From positions 1 through 13,368 of the forward strand of contig JAXJVS010000101.1 in the NCBI GenBank assembly GCA_036308445.1: a DNA stretch of 13,368 nt, written 5' to 3'. Positions 8,501-13,368 of the stretch are shown one piece after another. The notes beneath the pieces were generated by a model that had not been told where the DNA came from, did not search any database, and saw only the letters and a program-made list of their open reading frames with translations. The stretch comes from MGBC113645 sp036308445. GTDB taxonomy: Bacteria; Bacillota_I; Bacilli_A; Erysipelotrichales; Coprobacillaceae. The translations under genes and the position numbers were made by a program. Within the stretch, counting starts at the first letter, position 1. Each line of letters begins with the position of its first letter.

Positions 8501-8975
8501 AGAAAAAGTTCTTAAGTATACAGATTTAACTGGTATATTAATGTCTTCTGTAAAAACAATTGTTGATAGTGTAAGTTATGCTTTAATTGCTTTTGTTAGT
8601 ATTTCATTAGTTGTTTCTTCTATTATGATTGGTATTATTACTTATATTTCTGTATTAGAACGTACTAAAGAAATAGGAGTATTAAGAGCTATTGGAGCTT
8701 CTAAGAAAAATATTTCTTCTATTTTCAATGCAGAAACATTTATGATTGGATTATGTTCTGGATTAATGGGTATAGGTGTGACATTGCTTGCTAATCCATT
8801 AATTACTAAATTTATTCATAACTTAACTGGTAATACTGCTATTATTGTAGAAATGCCAGTTATAGCAGGAATTATCCTTATCTTGTTAAGCATTATCTTA
8901 ACATTAATTGGTGGATTCATTCCATCTAAACAAGCTGCTAGAAAAGATCCTGTAACTGCTTTGAGAAGTGAATAA
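5538..8975 (+). CDS. ABC transporter, ATPase fused to FtsX-like permease (MacB type)
   Basis: This 1145-residue protein joins a complete MacB/LolD-like ATPase to an FtsX-type permease. ATPase motifs are Walker A GPSGSGKT (38-45), Q-loop Gln90, signature LSGGQ (142-146), Walker B ILLADEP with Glu167, and H-loop His198. A first membrane helix lies near 265-287. It is followed by an ectodomain of roughly 725 residues that is rich in Asn, Asp, Ser and Thr and probably helical. Three C-terminal helices lie near 1015-1038, 1065-1084 and 1105-1127, with the family ending KDPVTALRSE. This topology fits a mechanotransmission-type ABC protein acting as a homodimer, either exporting a peptide or lipid or sensing a cell-envelope compound. 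The ectodomain holds a duplicated segment. The start at 5538 follows AAAGGATGG. It is a single-gene unit closed by a strong terminator. The substrate cannot be inferred. Confidence 0.93.
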   Translation: MLQIREISKQYKTDTLVQQALDKVSLNLRDNEFVAILGPSGSGKTTLLNIIGGLDRYDSGDLIINGISTKNYSERDWDSYRNHTIGFVFQSYNLIPHQTILSNVELALTISGVSSKERKQKAIAALEKVGLGDHIHKRPNQLSGGQMQRVAIARALVNDPDILLADEPTGALDTKTSVQVMDLLKEVAKDRLVVMVTHNPELAEEYATRIVKLRDGQIIDDSDPFTVKETKEKPVHKNMGKSSMSMFTAFSLSFNNLLTKKGRTILTAFAGSIGIIGIALILSLSNGFQNYIDKIQEDTLTSYPLSITSETADATSALLSMVADDSGENNDSHIVEEKQLITSMFSSIGKNDLTTFKEYLEKNKNEVNEMVSLVDYTYSVSPQIYTKNNKNEITQVNPNKLLTTISGMNTTLMAQSASSIFNEMIDDQKTLESQYDVLAGRWPNEYNEMILVLNNPNSINDMLVYSLGLRDNEELQDMLYKIMNDEKVENTNNPMTFTYDDFLNLEYKLIDSTDTYKYNSKYNVYESMTDDADYMKKVYDNAIDLKIVGIVCAKDGSTSMTLTPGVAYTQELTEYVINKASESEIVKKQLKNKDINVFSNKRFDEESDNSGLDFQDMISIDKDMLASAFGTNISQQDIANMTQGYMGEISNAISADTSDAQELFSNTLKSMSIELLNNYIEENKNELGIATIKLSDVENIVNNYLETDHAQVLLNDLGKQYSMPADTFKTMYKQLLNGIVQSYVSMMGSANHMTSIDSIKDSINKAVQEGTIPNELGTVIIDFIDNNTENIDISVMINAYLETDSGKALLAQLEQQYNLPTDSLKTTLQNIIKNTNSSENTDNTSAIITNDVVEPFVTQIVTSDAMEEGINQIAVSMSEAIMQKTILSKVGELTGKLMQTMAESMNVDASKIAGAFKFDLSEDELKRLMETMTTTSVENNASTNLLSLGYQDINEPTSISFYFKDFESKELFIDFLDKYNDKMESIDEEKVLKYTDLTGILMSSVKTIVDSVSYALIAFVSISLVVSSIMIGIITYISVLERTKEIGVLRAIGASKKNISSIFNAETFMIGLCSGLMGIGVTLLANPLITKFIHNLTGNTAIIVEMPVIAGIILILLSIILTLIGGFIPSKQAARKDPVTALRSE
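7647..7745 (+). repeat. Ectodomain repeat, copy 1 (residues 704-736)
   Basis: A 33-residue unit starts YLETDHAQVLL and ends FKTMYKQLL. It aligns without gaps with residues 800-832, with 14 of 33 identities counted by eye, including YLETD, the QY pair, a Pro-x-Asp and KT at the same spacing. The two units sit 96 residues apart in the extracytoplasmic part of the ABC protein. Confidence 0.7.
7935..8033 (+). repeat. Ectodomain repeat, copy 2 (residues 800-832)
   Basis: Second copy of the 33-residue unit, starting YLETDSGKALL and ending LKTTLQNII. The nucleotide sequence TATTTAGAAACTGAT is identical in both copies. The rest has diverged, so this is an old protein-level duplication. Confidence 0.7.
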
Positions 8976-8981
8976 AATGAT

Positions 8982-9013
8982 AAAGCTGTTGGTCTATTCC
9001 AACAGCTTTTTTT
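8982..9013 (+). terminator. Strong intrinsic terminator between convergent genes
   Basis: An 11-bp perfect stem (AAAGCTGTTGG with CCAACAGCTTT) has a 6-base loop and runs into seven T residues. It ends the ABC gene on the plus strand. On the minus strand the hairpin is followed by TTTATCATTTT, a poorer tract, so it may also serve the DUF885 gene, whose stop codon overlaps it. Confidence 0.92.
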
Positions 9014-10751
9014 AATTATTATCTTTAATATATTGTTCTATATTTGATTCTATAATATCAAAATTTCTAGCTCCATCTTGAATCAACGCTTGATGAAATT
9101 CTTTATCAGTATACTTATCTTGTAAAGCTTGTTGTGCTTTTAATTTTAAATTATATATCTCTATAAAGCCTACATAATATGGTAAGAAGGTTGTAGGATT
9201 TGATTGCAGTTGATTATACTGACTCTCTAATGCAGAACTATCTGCACTAAATCCTTTCTCATCAAAGAATCGACTAAACTCTTCAAGTGTCCAACCTTCA
9301 TAATGAATACCTATATCTGCCAATGCAATAACACAATAAGTATACATTTCATTATACTTCAAAATATCTAATGCATTTTGATCTAAGCCTTCTAAATACT
9401 TCATACTATATAATTGAACATATGTTGCATAACCTTCAGTAAAAGCAATACTATCTTCTATCTTATAATATAATTGATCACAATTCTCATAAACATATGC
9501 ATACATATACATATGACCTGGTATCCCTTCATGAGCAGTTGTTGTATAAGTATCTATAGATGTTATATCTCTTTTATTACTGTTTGTATTGACTCTTATT
9601 TGTTTATGTGTTGTACTATCTAAGGCTGGTATCATAAAATAAGCTGCTATTCCTTGGGATGCTATTTCATCACTTACAGGACTAATATCATATTCTAAAT
9701 TTGAGACTTCTGGAAAATCATTTTTATATGCTACTTCTAGATTTTTCATAATTTCTTCATAGCTTGAGTATTCTGTTTTTAACTGATCTACTTTATCTAA
9801 CGCTTCTGGATAATGAAAGTATACTCTTTGCATTCCTAATAGATAATCATTCATAGCATCTTCTAACATATCTTTAACTTCTTCTACTGATTTATTAGAG
9901 CCTATTTTAGCTTGCATCAAATCTTGATAATATTCTTTTCCATTATTAAGTTTAGATAAACCTTCAGAATTATTTTTAACTGATTTTAAATCATTGAATG
10001 TGGAACAGATATTTTGATAAGCCGGTATAAATGAATTCATAAATGTTTGTTCTAACTGTTCTTTATAAGTATCACCATTAACTAATCTCAACTTATCAAT
10101 ACTTTCTTTCAAAGCTACTAAAGTAGAATTATCTTTTCCTTTTGCTACAATTGTATCACAATAATTTGTTACACTATCAATATCAATCATAAGATATCCT
10201 GCCTCAGCTTGTTTTTTTGTATACTCCAATAAACTATCAATATAAGGTTTTACATCTTCAACCAACAATATTAAATCTTTCACATCCTGTTCATCTCTTA
10301 ATATCCAATCAGTCAACAACATAGGTAAATTGACATGAATACCAGAATCAGCTTCAAATGGAGTTCCTATATATTTGTATTCATTTTTAGATAATTCGAT
10401 TGATTGATCGAGATTAATTTTAAAATCATCATATATTTTCTTAGCATTGTTATCTAGATTATTTCTATCAAAAGTATCAAATTCTTTCTTTAGTTCTTTT
10501 AATTCTTTTTGATCATCTTCATATGTTTCATCATTAAATCTTTCTCCTAAAGAAATCTCAACCTTTGATACATCTATACCATAATCTTCAGGATTCTCAA
10601 AATAAGTATGCAAAGTTGTATAATCGTTTGTTACTTCATTTATAATATACTGGTTAATAAACTCTAAAAATGCTTCCGTCTGATCCTCCTTATGACAAGC
10701 AACTAAACTTATTGACATAAACAAAGTTAATACAATTTTCAATAACTTCAT
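9012..10751 (-). CDS. DUF885-family metallopeptidase-like lipoprotein
   Basis: The 579-residue product starts with a lipoprotein signal: a Lys-containing n-region, a hydrophobic stretch and the lipobox LVAC with Cys19 as the lipidated residue, so it should sit on the outer face of the membrane. It belongs to the DUF885 family, thought to be gluzincin-like zinc peptidases. The motif HEGIPGH at 407-413 supplies His407, Glu408 and His413, and the downstream FTEGYATY (Glu439) fits the third ligand. Family length and C-terminal region are intact. The start ATG at 10751 has GAGGGTGAT upstream. It is transcribed apart from the alarmone synthetase gene, with a terminator between them. The substrate is unknown. 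A role in peptide scavenging is plausible but not shown. Confidence 0.9.
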   Translation of the reverse strand: MKLLKIVLTLFMSISLVACHKEDQTEAFLEFINQYIINEVTNDYTTLHTYFENPEDYGIDVSKVEISLGERFNDETYEDDQKELKELKKEFDTFDRNNLDNNAKKIYDDFKINLDQSIELSKNEYKYIGTPFEADSGIHVNLPMLLTDWILRDEQDVKDLILLVEDVKPYIDSLLEYTKKQAEAGYLMIDIDSVTNYCDTIVAKGKDNSTLVALKESIDKLRLVNGDTYKEQLEQTFMNSFIPAYQNICSTFNDLKSVKNNSEGLSKLNNGKEYYQDLMQAKIGSNKSVEEVKDMLEDAMNDYLLGMQRVYFHYPEALDKVDQLKTEYSSYEEIMKNLEVAYKNDFPEVSNLEYDISPVSDEIASQGIAAYFMIPALDSTTHKQIRVNTNSNKRDITSIDTYTTTAHEGIPGHMYMYAYVYENCDQLYYKIEDSIAFTEGYATYVQLYSMKYLEGLDQNALDILKYNEMYTYCVIALADIGIHYEGWTLEEFSRFFDEKGFSADSSALESQYNQLQSNPTTFLPYYVGFIEIYNLKLKAQQALQDKYTDKEFHQALIQDGARNFDIIESNIEQYIKDNN

Positions 10752-10776
10752 ATCATCACCCTCTCTCTATAATTCT

Positions 10777-10804
10777 ATTCTAACATTTATCTAATTAAAC
10801 ACAA
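10777..10804 (-). promoter_or_regulatory. Possible promoter for the DUF885 gene
   Basis: On the minus strand TTGTGT (10799-10804) and TAGAAT (10777-10782) are separated by 16 bases and lie 26 bases before the start codon. Match to consensus is moderate, and the -35 overlaps the T tract of the upstream terminator. Confidence 0.35.
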
Positions 10805-10826
10805 AAAATAGACAAAATGTCTATTT
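10803..10826 (-). terminator. Intrinsic terminator of the alarmone synthetase gene
   Basis: On the minus strand AAATAGACA and TGTCTATTT form a perfect 9-bp stem around a 3-base loop, and the T run continues through 10803. The hairpin starts inside the last two codons, so the stop codon lies within the stem. Confidence 0.82.
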
Positions 10827-11465
10827 CTTCTTCCATTTACTATTTAATTCTCGATAAATATTCTGCATTTCATTATCAGTAGCAGCAATATCTTCAGCAC
10901 ATTTCTTTAATCTCATATTAATTTCATCACTGACATCATGATCACTCTTATAATGAAGATTATGTTCTAATGAAGCCCACATATCCATAGCAATAGTTCT
11001 TATCTGAATTTCTACTGGTACTAACTGTACTCCTTCTTTACTATAAAACGGTACATTAACGATTAAATGTAAACTTCTATAACCATTTTCTTTTGGATAC
11101 TGTATATAATTCGTTTTCTTAACTAAAGAAATATCATCATGCAACAACAATAATTGTGCAATATAATAAATATCATCAACATATTTACATATAACTCTTA
11201 TTCCTGCAATATCTGTTAATTGTCTAAGTCCATCTTGAGATATTTCTAATTCTTTACGATGTAGTTTTTCTATGATACTTTCTGGAGTTTTTACTCTACT
11301 TTTAATATTATGAATAGGACTATGTTCAAATGTACATTTCATTTCATCGTCTAATGATTCTAACTTTGTTTTTACTGTTTCTATTGCAGTACGATAAGGT
11401 AACATCATACGATGACATTCTTTTTCATTAATAAATATTGTTTCAAAATCTTCTTTATACGACAT
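10821..11465 (-). CDS. Small alarmone synthetase, RelP/YwaC-like
   Basis: This 214-residue cytoplasmic protein is a single-domain (p)ppGpp synthetase that transfers pyrophosphate from ATP to GDP or GTP, with no hydrolase, ACT or TGS domain. Motifs are KSRVKTPESI (55-64), DIAGIRVIC (85-93) carrying the conserved Asp85, PKENGYRSLHL (124-134) with the GDP/GTP-stacking Tyr129, and EIQIRTIAMD (152-161) with catalytic Glu152, followed by WASLEH. From memory the pattern is nearer to Bacillus YwaC (RelP) than to YjbM (RelQ), but a tree would be needed to settle this. ATG at 11465 follows GAGGTGAAGGA. It has its own promoter and terminator and is divergent from the PadR operon. Confidence 0.9.
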   Translation of the reverse strand: MSYKEDFETIFINEKECHRMMLPYRTAIETVKTKLESLDDEMKCTFEHSPIHNIKSRVKTPESIIEKLHRKELEISQDGLRQLTDIAGIRVICKYVDDIYYIAQLLLLHDDISLVKKTNYIQYPKENGYRSLHLIVNVPFYSKEGVQLVPVEIQIRTIAMDMWASLEHNLHYKSDHDVSDEINMRLKKCAEDIAATDNEMQNIYRELNSKWKKK

Positions 11466-11485
11466 TTTCCTTCACCTCTAACTAT

Positions 11486-11491
11486 ATTATA
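11486..11491 (-). promoter_or_regulatory. -10 box of the alarmone synthetase gene
   Basis: TATAAT on the minus strand lies 20 bases before the start codon and is preceded by GTG. No convincing -35 is visible at 16-18 bases, so the promoter is probably weak or activated. Confidence 0.5.
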
Positions 11492-11541
11492 CACTATAAA
11501 GATGAATGATTTATGAATATTATGATTATTTATAGATTATA

Positions 11542-11569
11542 TTGACTTTATATCGATATTCGATATAAT
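11542..11569 (+). promoter_or_regulatory. Promoter of the PadR-DUF2812 operon
   Basis: TTGACT at 11542-11547 and TATAAT at 11564-11569 are separated by 16 bases. The spacer is filled by the first PadR-type palindrome, so a bound repressor would block RNA polymerase. The predicted transcription start is near 11576. Confidence 0.8.
11550..11566. promoter_or_regulatory. Operator palindrome 1
   Basis: ATATCGATATTCGATAT has perfect 7-bp arms (ATATCGA / TCGATAT) around three bases and lies between the -35 and -10 boxes. The PadR protein encoded immediately downstream is the obvious candidate to bind it; this is inference from position. Confidence 0.75.
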
Positions 11570-11579
11570 ATAAGTAGAT

Positions 11580-11596
11580 ATATCGATAATCGATAT
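11580..11596. promoter_or_regulatory. Operator palindrome 2
   Basis: ATATCGATAATCGATAT has the same 7-bp arms as palindrome 1, with a different central triplet. Its centre is exactly 30 bp from that of palindrome 1, about three helical turns, so two dimers would bind the same face of the DNA. It lies just after the predicted transcription start and directly before the ribosome binding site. Confidence 0.75.
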
Positions 11597-11608
11597 AAAG
11601 GAGGATGT

Positions 11609-11926
11609 ATGGCTAGAAAAGAATTTGAAACATTAACACCACAGATGTATTACATCCTGTTAGTATTATTAGAACCTAAGCATGGTTATGAAATTATGAA
11701 TGAGATTACAAGGTTAACTGAGGGAAAGATTAACGTAGGAGCAGGTACGTTATATACTTTGTTATCTCGCTTTGAAACTGAAGGGTATATTATTTTAGAA
11801 AGTATAGTTGATAGAAAGAAAATCTATAAACTTACTAATATAGGAAAAAGGAAATTAAAAGAGGAAATGGATAGACTTTCTATGCAATTATTGCATTATA
11901 AGGAGGTCATGAAAGATGAAGATTGA
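11609..11926 (+). CDS. PadR-family transcriptional repressor
   Basis: This short 105-residue PadR-type winged-helix protein has the family landmarks HGYEI (25-29), the recognition-helix segment GAGTLYTLLSRFETEGYI (44-61) and the wing ending KIYKLTNIGK (71-80), then a C-terminal helix for dimerisation. There is no long C-terminal ligand domain, as in the short PadR subfamily. Start ATG at 11609 lies 4 bases after AAAGGAGG, slightly tight. It overlaps the DUF2812 gene by 11 bases and is likely to repress its own operon through the two palindromes. The inducing signal is unknown. PadR genes of this type are commonly paired with DUF2812 genes. Confidence 0.95.
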   Translation: MARKEFETLTPQMYYILLVLLEPKHGYEIMNEITRLTEGKINVGAGTLYTLLSRFETEGYIILESIVDRKKIYKLTNIGKRKLKEEMDRLSMQLLHYKEVMKDED

Positions 11927-13220
11927 ATATTTTAATTATCAGATGATTATTGAAGATACTTTTAGTCATTATTTAAGTGAAAAAGCTAAACAAGGATGGA
12001 TCTTAGATCATATTATTCTAGGATATATCATATTTAAAAAAAGCGAACCAAAAGATTTGAAGTATCAATTAGAATATGGAGAAACTGATTATGATTATGA
12101 TGATTTCTTAAAAGAAGTAGGATACGAAGCAATATGTGTTTATAACAATATAGTTATTTATAAAAATAAAGATATACATGCTCCTGATTTACATAGTGAT
12201 GATATTGTAAGATTACAAGCTTTACAAAAAGCAATGAATAGTCATCCAATTCCTACATTACTTAGTATTATGTTATTATGTATGCCTATTTATTGGATAT
12301 TAAGTTTTTTCTTAATAAAACCATTAACTTTGGGAGGGATTTTTCAATATATAGAAATATTACCTTTCTTACTATTGTTGATTTATATAATCATATCTCC
12401 TATTATTATTACAATACAATCATTGTTATTAAAACATGTTATTAAACAAGTTGCTAATAATCAGGAACCTCATTATAAAATATTGCATATTCTTAATAAA
12501 TTTCTTACTTATTGGAATATGCCATTACTTATTTTATATCCTTTAGGACTCATTTATTTAATAAATCTATTAATAAATAAACCTAATCAATTGTTATTCT
12601 ATATTATCTTTTTAACAATCTCAGGTATTATAGTTTACTTCACATATAAAATACTTGCTAAATATAGAGTCAATAAAAAAGCTATATCTCTCATCTTATT
12701 TTTATTCTTAATAATATTTACAGGTATTAGAGTTAATTTTGATGAACGATTTAAACCAGAAGAAGTAACAGTCAATCCTAAAGTCACATCATATATGAAA
12801 GAATATACTTCTTATGATGAACATAATGGCTGGTTAGTAGATAGTCATAGTTTTTCTTATAATCCTGATGATAAATGGAATGCCGATAAGTATGAAATTA
12901 TTAAAACTTGTTTCAATGAATATATTGCGAAAGAAGTCATGAAAAATGATATCATTAATTATGAAAATGAAACCAGAGCTAGTAATGAAACAATTGCTAA
13001 AATTATAAATAAAACTGGAACTTATACAACTGGTGATATTCCTTATTATTCTTATGAGAATGCTTTTAAACAATTAGCTCAATATCATCATGTATTAGTA
13101 GATGAGTGTTATTATGATGAACACTTCTTTATCGCTAGACAAGGCAACAAAATATTAACTAGTTATATGCAAGATGAAGATAAGTATATAGATAACGTTA
13201 TTGAACATTATTTTAAATAA
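11916..13220 (+). CDS. DUF2812-containing membrane protein
   Basis: The 434-residue product begins with a cytoplasmic DUF2812 domain (about 1-85), recognised by KAKQGWIL near 23-30, IIFKKSEP near 38-45 and the YQLEYG strand. Five likely membrane helices lie near 114-134, 144-172, 200-220, 226-246 and 255-271. They are followed by a hydrophilic C-terminal part of about 160 residues, rich in Tyr and Asp, that I do not recognise. An odd number of helices puts this tail on the opposite side from the DUF2812 domain, so probably outside. The start overlaps the PadR end by 11 bases, with AAGGAGG inside the PadR gene, so the two are co-expressed. The biochemical role of DUF2812 is not established. 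By analogy with other PadR partners it may act in membrane stress or signalling. Confidence 0.85.
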   Translation: MKIEYFNYQMIIEDTFSHYLSEKAKQGWILDHIILGYIIFKKSEPKDLKYQLEYGETDYDYDDFLKEVGYEAICVYNNIVIYKNKDIHAPDLHSDDIVRLQALQKAMNSHPIPTLLSIMLLCMPIYWILSFFLIKPLTLGGIFQYIEILPFLLLLIYIIISPIIITIQSLLLKHVIKQVANNQEPHYKILHILNKFLTYWNMPLLILYPLGLIYLINLLINKPNQLLFYIIFLTISGIIVYFTYKILAKYRVNKKAISLILFLFLIIFTGIRVNFDERFKPEEVTVNPKVTSYMKEYTSYDEHNGWLVDSHSFSYNPDDKWNADKYEIIKTCFNEYIAKEVMKNDIINYENETRASNETIAKIINKTGTYTTGDIPYYSYENAFKQLAQYHHVLVDECYYDEHFFIARQGNKILTSYMQDEDKYIDNVIEHYFK

Positions 13221-13221
13221 A

Positions 13222-13246
13222 AAGGATAACATAAAAAATCATCCTT
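13222..13246 (+). terminator. Hairpin after the DUF2812 gene, lacking a T tract
   Basis: AAGGAT and ATCCTT form a 6-bp stem around a 13-base loop, two bases after the stop codon. Only TT follows before GAATGATATG, so as it stands it is a poor terminator. The adjoining IS end may have displaced the original T run. Confidence 0.3.
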
Positions 13247-13259
13247 GAATGATATGATT

Positions 13260-13309
13260 ACCTCCCAGTAGACAGCGAAAATAATTAAACGCTGTTACGG
13301 GAGGTTTTT
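13260..13309 (+). promoter_or_regulatory. Long hairpin at the IS end covering the OrfA ribosome binding site
   Basis: The left arm 13260-13277 (ACCTCCC, GTA, ACAGCG with single-base bulges A13267 and G13271) pairs with the right arm 13290-13305 (CGCTGTTACGGGAGGT), giving 16 base pairs around a 12-base AT loop. Five T residues follow at 13305-13309. The right arm contains GGGAGG, the ribosome binding site of OrfA. The element thus looks both like a terminator for incoming transcripts and like a translation lock. Confidence 0.75.
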
Positions 13310-13312
13310 ATA

Positions 13313-13368
13313 TTGGGAAGAAAAAGTAAATATTCAAAAGAATTAAAAATAAGTATTGTAAAGAAATA
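13313..13368 (+). CDS. IS3-family transposase OrfA, N-terminal fragment
   Basis: A TTG start at 13313, eight bases after GGGAGG, opens a frame reading MGRKSKYSKELKISIVKKY to the window edge. This matches the start of the helix-turn-helix OrfA of IS3-family elements (typically GRKSKYS-E-K), which binds the IS ends and is joined by frameshifting to the DDE-type OrfB. Only about 18 codons are present, so the subgroup cannot be assigned firmly. Confidence 0.75.
   Translation, partial: MGRKSKYSKELKISIVKK

Larger units (their letters stand above)
13255..13368 (+). mobile_element. Left end of an IS3-family insertion sequence (cut by window edge)
   Basis: The start of an IS3-type OrfA is preceded by TGATTACCTCCCAGTAGACA (13255-13274). 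Its TG end, C-rich middle and TAGACA resemble IS3-family terminal inverted repeats. The outer boundary is uncertain: another TG lies at 13246-13247. The right end and target duplication are outside the window, so completeness cannot be judged. Confidence 0.6.

Noticed and set aside
12834..13073. 79-codon open frame on the minus strand
   Set aside because: It is antisense to the DUF2812 protein; its Ile/Phe-rich product is what the complement of AT-rich coding DNA gives.
1..13368. CRISPR arrays, tRNA or rRNA genes
   Set aside because: No regularly spaced direct repeats, cloverleaf-like GTTCGANTC arms or rRNA segments were seen on either strand.

Overview
The window looks like chromosomal DNA from a very AT-rich, low-GC Firmicute (Bacillota). 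The evidence is AAGGAGG/GAGGTG-type ribosome binding sites, TTGACN/TATAAT promoters, tight operons, and the gene families present (YwaC-type alarmone synthetase, PadR/DUF2812 pair, QueH). A gut Erysipelotrichales-type commensal is the best guess from overall flavour; this is inference, not proof.

Layout. (1) 1-1395, minus strand: a Cof-type HAD phosphatase, a YbaK-family aminoacyl-tRNA deacylase-like protein and a partial GNAT-like acetyltransferase form one tightly packed operon read from an extended -10 promoter near 1420. (2) 1559-4427, plus strand: a queuosine operon tgt-queA-queH with TAATG start/stop fusions at both junctions, a good promoter and an intrinsic terminator. Together these put preQ1 into tRNA, add the epoxycyclopentane group and reduce epoxyqueuosine to queuosine. 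The preQ1 synthesis genes are not here. (3) 4426-5121, minus strand: wreckage of an AAA ATPase of the DUF4143 class, readable only across several frames and stop codons. An AT-rich non-coding stretch follows, ending in two perfect palindromes just before the next gene. (4) 5538-8975, plus strand: a 1145-residue ABC exporter-type protein, with an N-terminal MacB/LolD-like ATPase fused to an FtsX-like permease and a very large ectodomain that contains a duplicated segment. (5) 9012-11465, minus strand: a DUF885 metallopeptidase-like lipoprotein and a small alarmone synthetase closest to RelP/YwaC, each with its own apparent terminator or promoter signals. (6) 11542-13220, plus strand: a PadR repressor overlapping a DUF2812 membrane protein, driven by a promoter carrying two near-identical palindromes exactly 30 bp apart. 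(7) 13246/13255-13368: the left end of an IS3-family element with the first codons of its transposase OrfA, preceded by a long hairpin that both resembles a terminator and buries the OrfA ribosome binding site.

Most of the window is ordinary housekeeping. The parts that deserve a second look are the PadR/DUF2812 control region, the palindromes and ectodomain duplication of the ABC protein, the decayed ATPase, and the hairpin at the IS end.
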